Shown here: positions 17,727 through 26,227 of the stretch, piece after piece
Layout of the letters: each line of letters begins with the position of its first letter
Position numbering within the stretch: the first letter of the stretch is position 1
NCBI GenBank assembly: GCA_016187835.1
Contig: JACPIY010000021.1
Location: forward strand, 1 to 56,170
Reading direction: 5' to 3'
From: Deltaproteobacteria bacterium
Lineage (GTDB): Bacteria > Desulfobacterota_D > UBA1144 > Nemesobacterales > CSP1-2
DNA: 56,170 nucleotides
Position numbers and translations under genes: made by a program
Notes under the pieces: generated by a model
What the model saw: the letters and a program-made list of their open reading frames with translations, nothing else
The model's database searches: none
What the model was told of the DNA's origin: nothing

Positions 17727-18338
17727 TTACTCTTTCAGCAATTCTTGGATTTTCCCCTCGATAGTTTGGTAGGCACGGTCGGCGTCAGGGTTACTTTCGC
17801 TTCTGTAAAACTCCCCACCGTAATGGACAAATCGAATGACGCCTTGTTTATCTATGAGAAAACTAACAGACGTGAAAGAGCGTTCTCTACCATCGAGCCA
17901 GTAAGAATTAATAACCTTCCAATTGTTATCCTGTGCAATGGGAAAATCGAAGCCGAATCCCTCGGCAGCGCGGCGGACTAGTTCAGGGTCTTTTGTCCTC
18001 TCCGATTTAGTATGATGAATCCCGACCACGATAAGACCTTTCTCTCTATATTTATCGTAAAGTTCAACAAGAGCGGGGGCTGAGTGTTCACAGAAAGGAC
18101 ACCCTACTAACCAGAAGCGAATGAGAACGACTTTACCCTTTAAATCCTCAATATCGAGAGGCTCTGTGTTTAACCACTTTAGTCCACTCAAAGACGGGGC
18201 TTGGGTTCCAATAAGCTCTAACCCTTCTTTAGGCTTCCAACCGTTCTTTTTATCTGGTTCCTGGGATATGCTGCTCTCGATTTGCCAGAGGATACTTAGA
18301 AAACAAGCAATTAGAAAAATCATTTTAGATTTACTCAT
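17727..18338 (-). CDS. Exported TlpA/thioredoxin-like redoxin
   Basis: The protein has an N-terminal signal peptide (KMIFLIACFLSILWQIESS) and a TlpA-type thioredoxin fold with active site LVGCPFCEHSAP. The segment between strands (GIHHTKSERTKDPELVRR) is the usual TlpA insertion, and the conserved cis-Pro region is replaced by TSVSFLIDKQG, in which the cis-Pro is not obvious. I start it at the ATG at 18338, nine codons into the longest frame, because it lies next to the signal peptide. It probably acts as a periplasmic disulfide reductase or peroxiredoxin-like protein; the partner is unknown. Confidence 0.8.
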   Translation of the reverse strand: MSKSKMIFLIACFLSILWQIESSISQEPDKKNGWKPKEGLELIGTQAPSLSGLKWLNTEPLDIEDLKGKVVLIRFWLVGCPFCEHSAPALVELYDKYREKGLIVVGIHHTKSERTKDPELVRRAAEGFGFDFPIAQDNNWKVINSYWLDGRERSFTSVSFLIDKQGVIRFVHYGGEFYRSESNPDADRAYQTIEGKIQELLKE

Positions 18339-18604
18339 GCTAACTACCTGGTTATATAATACCATCAGGTCATAACCTAAGTTAGGTCAGACCAGTCACT
18401 AAATTTAGGGAGAGAGGGGAAATCCCAAATATCACAATATCTTAGATTGAGGGATAGGCGGGACATTCCTGTCCCGCAATTACCATATTGATCAAATAAT
18501 AAATGCAGTGATTTCTCCCAGATTATGCTCGAAATTAATAAGTTTGACATACATACAACCAAACGAATAAACTTTCTATATAGCTTCAGTTGGGGACATG
18601 AGGA

Positions 18605-19687
18605 ATGGCGATCAAGAAAGAGCTTAAGACCCTTGCAAGACCTTCGCTTGCGGAAATGCTGGATAAGCATTCCGAAGAGGGCGAGCTTTATCAAAAATTA
18701 GAAAACAATAAAGTTCTCTGCTACGCCTGCGGTCACAGGTGTGTTATACGCGATGGGCTCAGGGGAATCTGCAAAGTAAGATACAACAGGGACGGAGAAC
18801 TCTTTGTTCCGAAAGGCTACGTAGCCGCACTCCAGTGCGACCCCACAGAGAAAAAACCTTTCTTCCATGTTCTGCCCGGTTCTTCTACACTGACCTTTGG
18901 AATGCTAGGTTGCGATTACCATTGCGCGTATTGCCAGAACTGGCTTACGTCCCAGGCCCTTAGAGATGCTCCGGCAGGAACAGAGCCGATGACGGTTACG
19001 GTAAGTCAAATGGTTAGCATTGCAAAAAGGTATGGGGCAAGCATGGTCGGAAGCTCCTACAACGAGCCGCTTATTACCGCCGAATGGGCAGCAGATGTTT
19101 TTAGACTGGCAAAAGAGCAGGGATTTAAAACAGCTTTCATTTCGAATGGAAATGCGACACGGGAAGTTTTGGAATATCTTAGACCTATTACTGACTGCTA
19201 TAAAGTGGACCTGAAATCCATGCAGGATAAAAACTACCGAAAACTCGGCGGGCTTCTCAGTACCGTTCTTGAAACCATCCCCCGACTGGTTGAGATGGGA
19301 TTCTGGGTAGAGATTGTTACGCTGGTTATCCCCGGATTCAATGACTCCAATGAGGAGTTAAAAGAAGCGGCTAAATTCCTTGCTTCTGTGTCACTCGACA
19401 TCCCCTGGCATGTCACTGCATTTCATAAGGATTACAAGATGACCGATCCAGATAATACTCCACCCGAAACCTTAATACGCGCTGCAGAAATAGGGTACGA
19501 GGCGGGACTCAGATTCGTTTATGCCGGAAACCTCCCCGGATGGGTAAAAAACTATGAAAACACCTACTGCCCCAACTGCCATAAGCTCTTGGTTGAGAGG
19601 TGCGGATACAGGATTTTAGATTACCGTATCACTCCCGACGGTAAGTGCCCTAATTGCTCTTCGGCTATTCCGGGGATTTGGTGGTGA
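18605..19687 (+). CDS. amrS: AmmeMemoRadiSam system radical SAM enzyme
   Basis: The 360-residue protein carries a radical SAM cluster motif CDYHCAYCQNW (near residue 99). Before it comes an N-terminal CxxC-type zinc segment (LCYACGHRCVIRDGLRGIC), and at the C-terminus a further Cys set (YCPNCHKLL, GKCPNCSSAIPG). Domain order and length match AmrS, which usually occurs near a Memo-like and an AMMECR1-like gene. Neither partner is adjacent here. The substrate of the family is unknown. The ATG at 18605 follows AGGA. The gene is bracketed within 1.5 kb by two different RAYT transposase genes. Confidence 0.88.
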   Translation: MAIKKELKTLARPSLAEMLDKHSEEGELYQKLENNKVLCYACGHRCVIRDGLRGICKVRYNRDGELFVPKGYVAALQCDPTEKKPFFHVLPGSSTLTFGMLGCDYHCAYCQNWLTSQALRDAPAGTEPMTVTVSQMVSIAKRYGASMVGSSYNEPLITAEWAADVFRLAKEQGFKTAFISNGNATREVLEYLRPITDCYKVDLKSMQDKNYRKLGGLLSTVLETIPRLVEMGFWVEIVTLVIPGFNDSNEELKEAAKFLASVSLDIPWHVTAFHKDYKMTDPDNTPPETLIRAAEIGYEAGLRFVYAGNLPGWVKNYENTYCPNCHKLLVERCGYRILDYRITPDGKCPNCSSAIPGIWW

Positions 19688-19719
19688 GGCTATCCCTGTG
19701 CTCATTACTATTTTCTAAA

Positions 19720-19887
19720 TCAACATATAAAGAACCTATTTTTCGTATGATTGTGATATTTGTAATACAAGAATAAAGTATTCTCAGCCCATATTGCTTT
19801 CTGAGTATCCATGTCTGCTTTAGGTCTAAGCCAAGCTACAATCATCCACAATACTATTAAGCCAATTATAATTAAAATAATTGCCAC
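19720..19887 (-). CDS. Small single-pass membrane protein
   Basis: The likely start is GTG at 19885-19887, six bases after GAGGAGGT; the ATG 15 bases further out lies within that ribosome binding site. The 55 residues begin with one long hydrophobic helix (VAIILIIIGLIVLWMIVAW) followed by a short basic tail. The strong binding site makes it a credible gene. No family is recognised. Confidence 0.5.
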   Translation of the reverse strand: MAIILIIIGLIVLWMIVAWLRPKADMDTQKAIWAENTLFLYYKYHNHTKNRFFIC

Positions 19888-20091
19888 GTTATACCTCCTC
19901 ATTCATTTTTCACAGACAAATAATGTTAAATCTCCATTTTACCAAGTCTAGTATTAGTTTGTATCAAGGCTTCCAAGCTGCCGAATTATTTATATACTTT
20001 TCTTGTTACCATTATCTCACCAAGAATAATCCCTTGTTAACAAAATTTTCTTTTTGAGTTCAAATTAGAGACCGGTAGGTGCTCATGAGGT

Positions 20092-20131
20092 CACGAGCAA
20101 GACTCGTAGCCTACCCAAGATGGGCGAGGAC
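20092..20131. repeat. 40-bp direct repeat, left copy, overlapping a RAYT start
   Basis: The 40 bases beginning CACGAGCAAGACTCGTAGCC and ending GATGGGCGAGGAC recur exactly at 20564-20603. The ATG used by the RAYT gene (20120) lies inside this copy, so the repeat supplies the start codon and first residues. CGAGCAAGACTCG within it is a hairpin. Confidence 0.85.
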
Positions 20132-20548
20132 TATTTTGTGACTTCAAAGACAAAAAACAACGAGCCGATTTTTCTAAATCCTACCTATGCAGAACGGTTT
20201 ATCCAAACTCTCTTTGATTGTCGAGACAAATATGGATTTCTTCTTCTCGGATTCGTCGTTATGCCCGACCATTTCCACGCTCTAATAATTCCAAAGCAGG
20301 GTTATATTATCTCATCCGTAGTTCAGAAGATAAAGAGTTTATTTGCATACAGGATGAGGGGCTTAGGGATAAAAGGTTCTTTGTGGCAGAAGGGTTTCTA
20401 TGACTTCATAGTTTATTCAGAGGATAAGTTTAAAGAGAAACTAGATTATATTCATGCAAACCCAGTTAGGAAGAGAATAGTGGACGATCCGAGGGATTAC
20501 AGATTTTCGTCAATAAATTATTTAGAGAAGATGGATGTCATGGATTGA
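20120..20548 (+). CDS. REP-associated tyrosine transposase (Y1/IS200-like), copy 2
   Basis: The 142-residue protein has the HUH motif PDHFHALII (near residue 50), the block LWQKGFYDFIVYS and the Tyr-bearing helix EKLDYIHANPVRK. It is a compact RAYT. It is enclosed by a 40-bp direct repeat (20092-20131 and 20564-20603), with further related hairpins downstream to 20690. No ribosome binding site precedes the ATG, which lies in the left repeat, so expression may depend on upstream reading or may have been lost. It is distinct in sequence from the RAYT at 17145. Confidence 0.85.
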   Translation: MGEDYFVTSKTKNNEPIFLNPTYAERFIQTLFDCRDKYGFLLLGFVVMPDHFHALIIPKQGYIISSVVQKIKSLFAYRMRGLGIKGSLWQKGFYDFIVYSEDKFKEKLDYIHANPVRKRIVDDPRDYRFSSINYLEKMDVMD

Positions 20549-20563
20549 GGGCAACGAGCTGGC

Positions 20564-20637
20564 CACGAGCAAGACTCGTAGCCTACCCAAGATGGGCGAG
20601 GACGAAAACCGGGTAGCACACCAGTCTTGCTGGTGTG
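20564..20637. repeat. 40-bp direct repeat, right copy, plus REP hairpin
   Basis: The first 40 bases equal the left copy at 20092-20131. They are followed by CACACCAGTCTTGCTGGTGTG (20617-20637), a perfect 8-bp stem. A third, diverged unit (GCGAGCAAGAATCGTTGGC) follows near 20655-20675. The same CCAGCAAGACTGG core recurs at 27402-27414. Confidence 0.8.
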
Positions 20638-20782
20638 ATCAAGAATAACAGCCAGCGAGCAAGAATCGTTGGCTACCCATGGTAAGTGCCAATGAAATTG
20701 GGAAAAACATCCAATTTGCCTTACCTCCCTTTTCCTATATAATACCTTCGTTAGTTTTCTCACAACTTAATCACAATCCAAT

Positions 20783-22345
20783 ATGGAAACCAAACATATT
20801 AGAAATTTCTCTATAATCGCCCATGTGGATCATGGAAAATCCACTCTTGCGGATAGAATCCTGGAATTTACCGGAACCGTAAAAGAGCGTGATATGACGG
20901 AGCAGTTCCTCGATCAGATGGATATAGAAAGGGAGCGTGGGATAACGATCAAAGCTCAGGCTGTGAGAATTAACTATAAAGCCGATGACGGAATTACCTA
21001 CGAATTCAATTTAATTGATACCCCCGGTCATGTGGATTTCAGCTACGAGGTTTCAAGGAGTCTTCAAGCCTGCGAGGGGGCACTTCTTGTCGTGGATGCC
21101 TCTCAGGGCGTTGAAGCTCAGACTGTCGCACACGCCTTTCTCGCGGCAGATTCCGGACTCGAACTCGTTCCCGTTATAAATAAGATTGACCTTCCCGCTT
21201 CAGACCCAGAAAGGGTAAAAAAAGAAATTGAAGAGGTGATCGGAATAGGAGCGGAAGACGCAATTCTCGCCAGCGCGAAGGAAGGGATCGGGACAAAGGA
21301 AGTACTTGAAGCCATTGTAAAGAAAGTCCCTCACCCTCGCGGAAGTTCGGATGCCCGTCTTAAAGCCCTAATCTTTGATAGCTGGTTTGATTCATACCAG
21401 GGCGTTGTAATGCTCATTCGTGTCTTCGAGGGGAAGATTAAAACCGGCATGAAGATTCAACTCATGTCCACAGGTAAAACGTATGAGGTTAAAAAGTTGG
21501 GAATTTTTTCCCCTAGAGCGATCGAAGTCGGAGAAATCTCAACTGGAGAAGTCGGCTTTGTCACTGCGGCGATAAAAGAGATTAGCGAGGCAAAGGTAGG
21601 AGAGACGATTACAGACGCCTTAAGATCAACCGATACTCCGCTTTCCGGCTTCCGTGTCATGAAACCTATGGTGTTTAGCGGTCTTTATCCGATTGACCCC
21701 GGAGATTACGAAAAGCTCCGCGATGCGCTTAGATAACCCAAGTAAACTTCCACCTTCCGAGAAAATAGCAACCATAGAAGAACCATATGTGCTCGTAATG
21801 ATACATACCCCCAGCTCTTATCTAGGTGGAATATTCGACCTCTGCGAGAAAAGGCGGGGAACTCAGAAAAACGTAAGATACATAACTCAGGACAGGATTA
21901 TATTAGAATACGAGCTTCCGCTTTCCGAGATAATGTTTGATTTCTTTGATAAACTGAAGTCTGTCTCTCGCGGCTATGCCTCGATGGATTATGAGCTTGT
22001 CGGCTATAAGGCCTCGGAACTTGTAAAGCTGGATGTGCTGATTAACGGCGACGCGGTGGATGCGCTTTCAATAATAGTACATAAAGAAAAAGCGTACGAA
22101 AGAGGGAAAGAGCTTGCTGAAAAACTGAGACGACTGATTCCAAGACAGCTTTTTGAGGTTGCCATACAGGCCGCCATTGGAAACCGTGTAATCGCAAGAG
22201 AAAACGTAAAGCCGGTGAGAAAAGACGTCACGGCCAAATGCTATGGCAGCGACATAACGAGAAAGAGAAAACTACTAGAAAAACAGAACAAATAGGCAAA
22301 ATCGAAATTCCGCAAGAAGCGTTCCTAGCAGTGTTAAAAACCTAA
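20783..22345 (+). pseudogene. lepA: Elongation factor 4 (LepA), disrupted by two deletions
   Basis: The 5' part (20783-21736) reads as normal LepA: G1 [15 protein letters not shown]3 DTPGHVDF, G4 NKIDLP, domain II, and the start of domain III ending YEKLRDAL. The frame then stops. LepA sequence resumes in another frame with [12 protein letters not shown], so about 70 codons are missing, including the segment that normally contains GFRCGFLGLLHMEI. The C-terminal domain ([20 protein letters not shown]) continues to EKQNK and stops. A third frame carries [15 protein letters not shown] to a stop at 22343-22345, so about eight codons with GKKRM are also missing. LepA is dispensable in many bacteria; decay or an assembly error are both possible. 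Confidence 0.88.
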
Positions 22346-22369
22346 TGGACAGATAAACTCCTTAGAGTT

Positions 22370-23194
22370 ATGATCATGATTGATATTCACGTGCATTATT
22401 TCCCTGAAGGGATGTTTCAGGCAATTTGGAGGTACTTTGCAATTCCAGATCATGGGTTATGGGATGTTAAATACAAATTGTATGGTAGCCAGATTATACA
22501 AGCATTGAAAAAAGAAGGGGTAAAGCGTTTCACCACTCTTGTGTATGCTCATAAACCAGGTCTTGCGGGTTATCTGAATGATTTCATCAGAGAGTCAGCC
22601 GATCAATTTCCCGAGCTCATTCCCTTCGGAACGGTGTTTGTCGGTGACGGGCGCTCTGAAAAAGTGGCAAGGCAAATCTTTGAACAGTATAAGTTTTATG
22701 GGATGAAATTGCACCCCTTTGTATCAAACGAAAACCTGGATGACCCGCGTTTCTTTCCGGTCTATGAAATTATGCAGGATTTGGGGAAAATACTGGTCTG
22801 CCATCCGAGCTCAGTTCCGATCTACCAAAAAACCGACGGCTCAATTAGGCTTCGAAAAGTTTTGAACCAGTTTCAACGGCTAAAGGTTATTGTAGCCCAC
22901 TGCGGCGCTTTTGAGTACGAAGATTATAGTCTGCTTGCGGATGATTTTGAATACATTTATTTTGATACGGCTTTTAATTGCGTGCATTCGGAATTTCTTG
23001 CTAACAATTGTCCTGGCAGAGAGTTTTTTCTCAGATATCAGGACAGGATACTCTTTGGATCGGATTTCCCCAACATCCCGCATAGATACTCAAAACAGAT
23101 TGACTCCTTGCATGGGTTAAATCTTGGCGAGGCTGTGGAAAGAAAATTGTTCAGTGACAATGCAATAAAACTGATTGGATTGGAAGGGGCATGA
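22370..23194 (+). CDS. Amidohydrolase-2 family metal-dependent hydrolase
   Basis: The 274-residue protein has the TIM-barrel amidohydrolase_2 layout: metal-binding MIDIHVHYFPEG at the N-terminus, GMKLHPF (around residue 116), LVCHPSS (around 144), VIVAHCGAFEYED (around 180) and the terminal ILFGSDFPNIPHRY, whose Asp is a metal ligand. The family includes decarboxylases such as ACMSD and hydrolases of aromatic or lactone substrates. The substrate here is unknown. ATG at 22370 and 22376 are both possible starts. It is convergent with the ThDP enzyme gene. Confidence 0.82.
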   Translation: MIMIDIHVHYFPEGMFQAIWRYFAIPDHGLWDVKYKLYGSQIIQALKKEGVKRFTTLVYAHKPGLAGYLNDFIRESADQFPELIPFGTVFVGDGRSEKVARQIFEQYKFYGMKLHPFVSNENLDDPRFFPVYEIMQDLGKILVCHPSSVPIYQKTDGSIRLRKVLNQFQRLKVIVAHCGAFEYEDYSLLADDFEYIYFDTAFNCVHSEFLANNCPGREFFLRYQDRILFGSDFPNIPHRYSKQIDSLHGLNLGEAVERKLFSDNAIKLIGLEGA

Positions 23195-23286
23195 ATAGTG
23201 TTTATTTTGAGTAAAGTTCCACGGAAAGCCTATAGGGCATAGACGCTTTATTTAAACCAATACACAGTAATTGATCCGAAAATCAG

Positions 23287-24978
23287 TTACTTCTCCTTCG
23301 GCAGCATCATTTGGGTAAGAGCATAAGTCGCAGGGCTTATCGCTTCTGGATCGGTTGGTATGTTTATGAGCGATGGAACTCCTGAAGAGAACGCGCGATC
23401 AAGCGCACTCCGAATCTTCGTAGGATCCGTCACCAATTCTCCGTATCCGCCTAAAACCTTTACCAATTCATGAAATGGGGTAAGGGGAAGGTCAACTCCT
23501 ACAGTCGGGCGTTCTCTTCCGTAGGTAATCCAGAGCTGATGCTTTGTCATTCCCCAGGATTGGTCGTTACAGACAACGGCTACAAACGGAATCTTGTGTC
23601 TTATGGCTGTTTCAAACTCCATAAAGTTCATCCCCATCGCACCGTCTCCGCTAATCAGCGCGACCTGCCTCTCCGGATAAGCTACCTTCGTTCCTATTGC
23701 AAAGGGAACACCAACACCCATACATCCAAGAGGCCCACCCTTTACATAATGACCGGGCTTTCTAACACGATAGGTAGTATCTGTCCAGACCTGAGTATCT
23801 CCGCCATCAATTACAAGCATCCCATCTTCACCCAAAGCATCCTCTACTTCCTTAATAACTCTCATAGCGTGGATAGGCGTATTATTTGAGTTTCTAATCT
23901 CTTCCGCATTTCGCCATTCCTCTTCTCGCCATGCTTTTGCCTGCCTTACCCACTTTTCATAATTGAGGCCAATCGAATTCGATTCCATATATTCTGTAAT
24001 TTGAGAGAGCACACGGTTTATATCGCCCACTATTCCTAGATCAGCGGGTCTATTCCTGCCAATCTCTCCAGGGTCAATGTCTACCTGAATGATCTTTGCA
24101 TCGGGGTTAAATGTTCTCCCCCATCCGATGTAGAGACTTAACCGTATTCCTAAAAGCAAAATCAGGTCAGCCTCGGAAGTCACTCTCTTGAACGCATTTG
24201 GGGCAGAAGGGCTCCCCGCACCAAAGCACAGAGGGTGGTCGTCTGAAAGTATTCCCCTTCCAAAGTTCAGGGTGAAAGTTGGAACCTTAACCTTCTCTAC
24301 AAACCGCAGTAATTTTTTATCCGCTCCTGAGTACCATGCGCCGCTTCCGGCAATGACTACGGGTCTTTTTGCCGACTTTAACATCTCCACGGCCTGAGTT
24401 ACTGTTTCTCTTGGAGCCTCTACTTTATACGAGGGAAGGTAGGTATTGTAACGCTCTACCTTTTCCTCCTCACAACTTGCGTAAAGAACTTCATAGGGCA
24501 TGCCTAAATAAATTGGCCCAGGTCTCCCGGATATCGCTTTTTTATAGGCTATGGAAATGTATTCGGGAATGCGCTTTGTATCAAAAATGGTCCTTGCCCA
24601 CTTCGTAATTGGCGTAACCATCGCCTGTTGATCAATATCCTGAAGAGGAAGTCTGTCGTTTTCCTCAATCCCAGATTTGCCTGAGAGAAAAAGACAGGGC
24701 GAATTTGAAAGGTACGCTCCGGCCATTCCCGTAAGGGTATTGGTAAGGCCCGGCCCTGCCGTGACTAAACAAACCCCCGGTTGCTTTTTTACCCTCCCAT
24801 AAGCGTCGGCAGCCATAGACGCCCCCTGCTCATGGTGCATATCAATAAGCTTTATACCAAAGTCAACACAGGCATCATAAATCGGATTTATATGCCCTCC
24901 GCTCAAAGAAAATATTTCTCTCACACCGAGTTCGTATAGGGTTTTTACTACAAGCCAACCACCGTGAACCTTAACCAT
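23287..24978 (-). CDS. Thiamine-diphosphate-dependent enzyme (acetolactate synthase-like)
   Basis: The start is the ATG with complement at 24976-24978, right after a GGAGGGGG site, giving 563 residues. The N-terminal pyrimidine-binding domain has the catalytic Glu in DMHHEQGASMAADAYG. The middle domain follows, and the C-terminal pyrophosphate-binding domain has SGDGAMGMNFMEFETAIRH with the closing NDQSWG. This is the acetohydroxyacid synthase/oxalyl-CoA decarboxylase/2-hydroxyacyl-CoA lyase superfamily. No ilvN-like regulatory subunit or ilvC follows, so a catabolic or C-C lyase role is as likely as branched-chain synthesis. Confidence 0.82.
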   Translation of the reverse strand: MVKVHGGWLVVKTLYELGVREIFSLSGGHINPIYDACVDFGIKLIDMHHEQGASMAADAYGRVKKQPGVCLVTAGPGLTNTLTGMAGAYLSNSPCLFLSGKSGIEENDRLPLQDIDQQAMVTPITKWARTIFDTKRIPEYISIAYKKAISGRPGPIYLGMPYEVLYASCEEEKVERYNTYLPSYKVEAPRETVTQAVEMLKSAKRPVVIAGSGAWYSGADKKLLRFVEKVKVPTFTLNFGRGILSDDHPLCFGAGSPSAPNAFKRVTSEADLILLLGIRLSLYIGWGRTFNPDAKIIQVDIDPGEIGRNRPADLGIVGDINRVLSQITEYMESNSIGLNYEKWVRQAKAWREEEWRNAEEIRNSNNTPIHAMRVIKEVEDALGEDGMLVIDGGDTQVWTDTTYRVRKPGHYVKGGPLGCMGVGVPFAIGTKVAYPERQVALISGDGAMGMNFMEFETAIRHKIPFVAVVCNDQSWGMTKHQLWITYGRERPTVGVDLPLTPFHELVKVLGGYGELVTDPTKIRSALDRAFSSGVPSLINIPTDPEAISPATYALTQMMLPKEK

Positions 24979-25447
24979 TTTTCCCCCTCCTTCTGGAATT
25001 ACTAATACAATTACTGTAACTATCAAGCCACAAAGATACTAAGACGCGAAGTTAGAGTTTAGGATCCAGAAGCCAGTAGTTAGAAGTCACAAGGAGACTG
25101 ATCTCCTCTTTTTCATGCTGAATTCTGGCTTCCGCTTTTCAACCCATATTCATCCTTTTTGTGCCTTCGTGCCTTAGTGGCTAACGGTTATTAAATACTT
25201 TTACACTAATCAACTTGTAAATCAACCATGGTCTTGTAAAATCTCTTTTTCTGATTTCAACTTTAAACAAAGAGCTATTGAATACCTCTATGATTAACTG
25301 TTAAACTAAGTATAGTTTATTTAAAATGTACAAAATTTCTTCTCTGTAGGAGCATCACCCCTTCAGTAGGCTCATGACACGGTAGAGTCGCGGCTGGAAG
25401 CCGCTCCTACTTAGGAATCAAGCTGAAATTAAAAGGAGGTACTAGCT
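24979..25447. other. Intergenic region with inverted AGCCAC-type repeats
   Basis: I see no gene in it. AGCCACAAAGATACTAAGACGC (25026-25047) is roughly complementary to a unit at 25154-25182 ending GCCTTAGTGGCT. A third copy (AGCCACCAAGACACGGAGAC) is at 32879-32898. The GTAGGAGC hairpin follows at 25346-25411. Confidence 0.55.
25346..25411. repeat. Dispersed hairpin repeat, copy 2
   Basis: GTAGGAGC (25346-25353) pairs with GCTCCTAC (25403-25410); the inner GCGGCTGGAAGCCGC is a second stem. The right 19 bases equal 5900-5918. It lies just upstream of the small gene at 25448. Confidence 0.65.
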
Positions 25448-25825
25448 ATGGAAGGTCAAGGGCAACCAACAGGACAAGGGCAACAAAGCGAAACAATGAA
25501 TTCAATAGCGATGGCTTTTAATCTCGGCGTTTCGGCGCGTCAGCAAAAAGGAGAAACCGAGAGCATCGTTGAAGTATCAAACGAGCTTCGAGAATTCATT
25601 TACTCAAATCTTTCTCGTGCATACGCGACTCAACATCCGGAAGATGCGCTTCGTGCCAATACGGAACACCTTCTTCAAATAGCCCTCTTGGGTTATATAA
25701 TCCCTTCGGTTTGTGCTTATGATGAAGAATTTAAAAACCGGCTTTTTGTTTTAATAGAGGCTAAAATCAATCAAGCTCAAACGCGGCAGGGGAGACAGCA
25801 GGTTGGAAGCATAATTACCACCTAA
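25448..25825 (+). CDS. Hypothetical protein, 125 residues
   Basis: No family is recognised. A textbook AAAGGAGGT site lies before the ATG, supporting expression. The first 20 residues are rich in Gly, Gln and Pro (GQGQPTGQGQQ) and probably disordered. The rest is predicted helical, with an acidic central part (ETESIVEVSNELREFIYSNL) and a Gln/Arg-rich end. There is no signal peptide or membrane segment. It is convergent with the small coiled-coil gene at 25888. Confidence 0.65.
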   Translation: MEGQGQPTGQGQQSETMNSIAMAFNLGVSARQQKGETESIVEVSNELREFIYSNLSRAYATQHPEDALRANTEHLLQIALLGYIIPSVCAYDEEFKNRLFVLIEAKINQAQTRQGRQQVGSIITT

Positions 25826-25887
25826 AAGAATTAATGAAGAATTAAAAGTTAGAAAGTAATTTATATCTAATTCTTAACTCTTAACTT

Positions 25888-26079
25888 TTAACTCTTCACT
25901 AGTTCATGAACCTGTTCAGCCAGCTCTTCTACCTCGTCCTCGATAATCTTATTTGCGCGTTCGAGCGCCTCGACACTGGCATCCTGTTTCTTCAGAATTC
26001 CATTCGTTAGGTCTGAAAAATCCTTGTAAAGCCGCGATCCCAAAACCGTCTGCCTTATTTTATCCTTCATATCGCTCAT
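25888..26079 (-). CDS. Small helical protein, 63 residues
   Basis: No family is recognised. The protein is charged and predicted to be helical, with heptad-like spacing in EALERANKIIEDEVEELAEQ, so it may form a coiled coil. A GAGGAAA site lies before the ATG. There is no signal peptide. The size and charge resemble small regulatory or stress proteins, but nothing specific can be said. Confidence 0.55.
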   Translation of the reverse strand: MSDMKDKIRQTVLGSRLYKDFSDLTNGILKKQDASVEALERANKIIEDEVEELAEQVHELVKS

Positions 26080-26227
26080 AGGTTTTTCCTCTTTAATTAC
26101 ATTCTAACATAAGCTAGACAGTAATTGTCCTATTAATCCTAGCCGATTTCTTCACATCAATATTACATTGCCGCTGAAATAGGTAAATATTGTCAGAGTT
26201 ATTCAGAAATGCTACTATAGAATTGAA

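Noticed and set aside
20518-20763. A minus-strand gene of 81 codons after the second RAYT
   Set aside because: It is a reading of the REP repeats in reverse (repeated residues such as WVGYESCSWPARC), not a gene.
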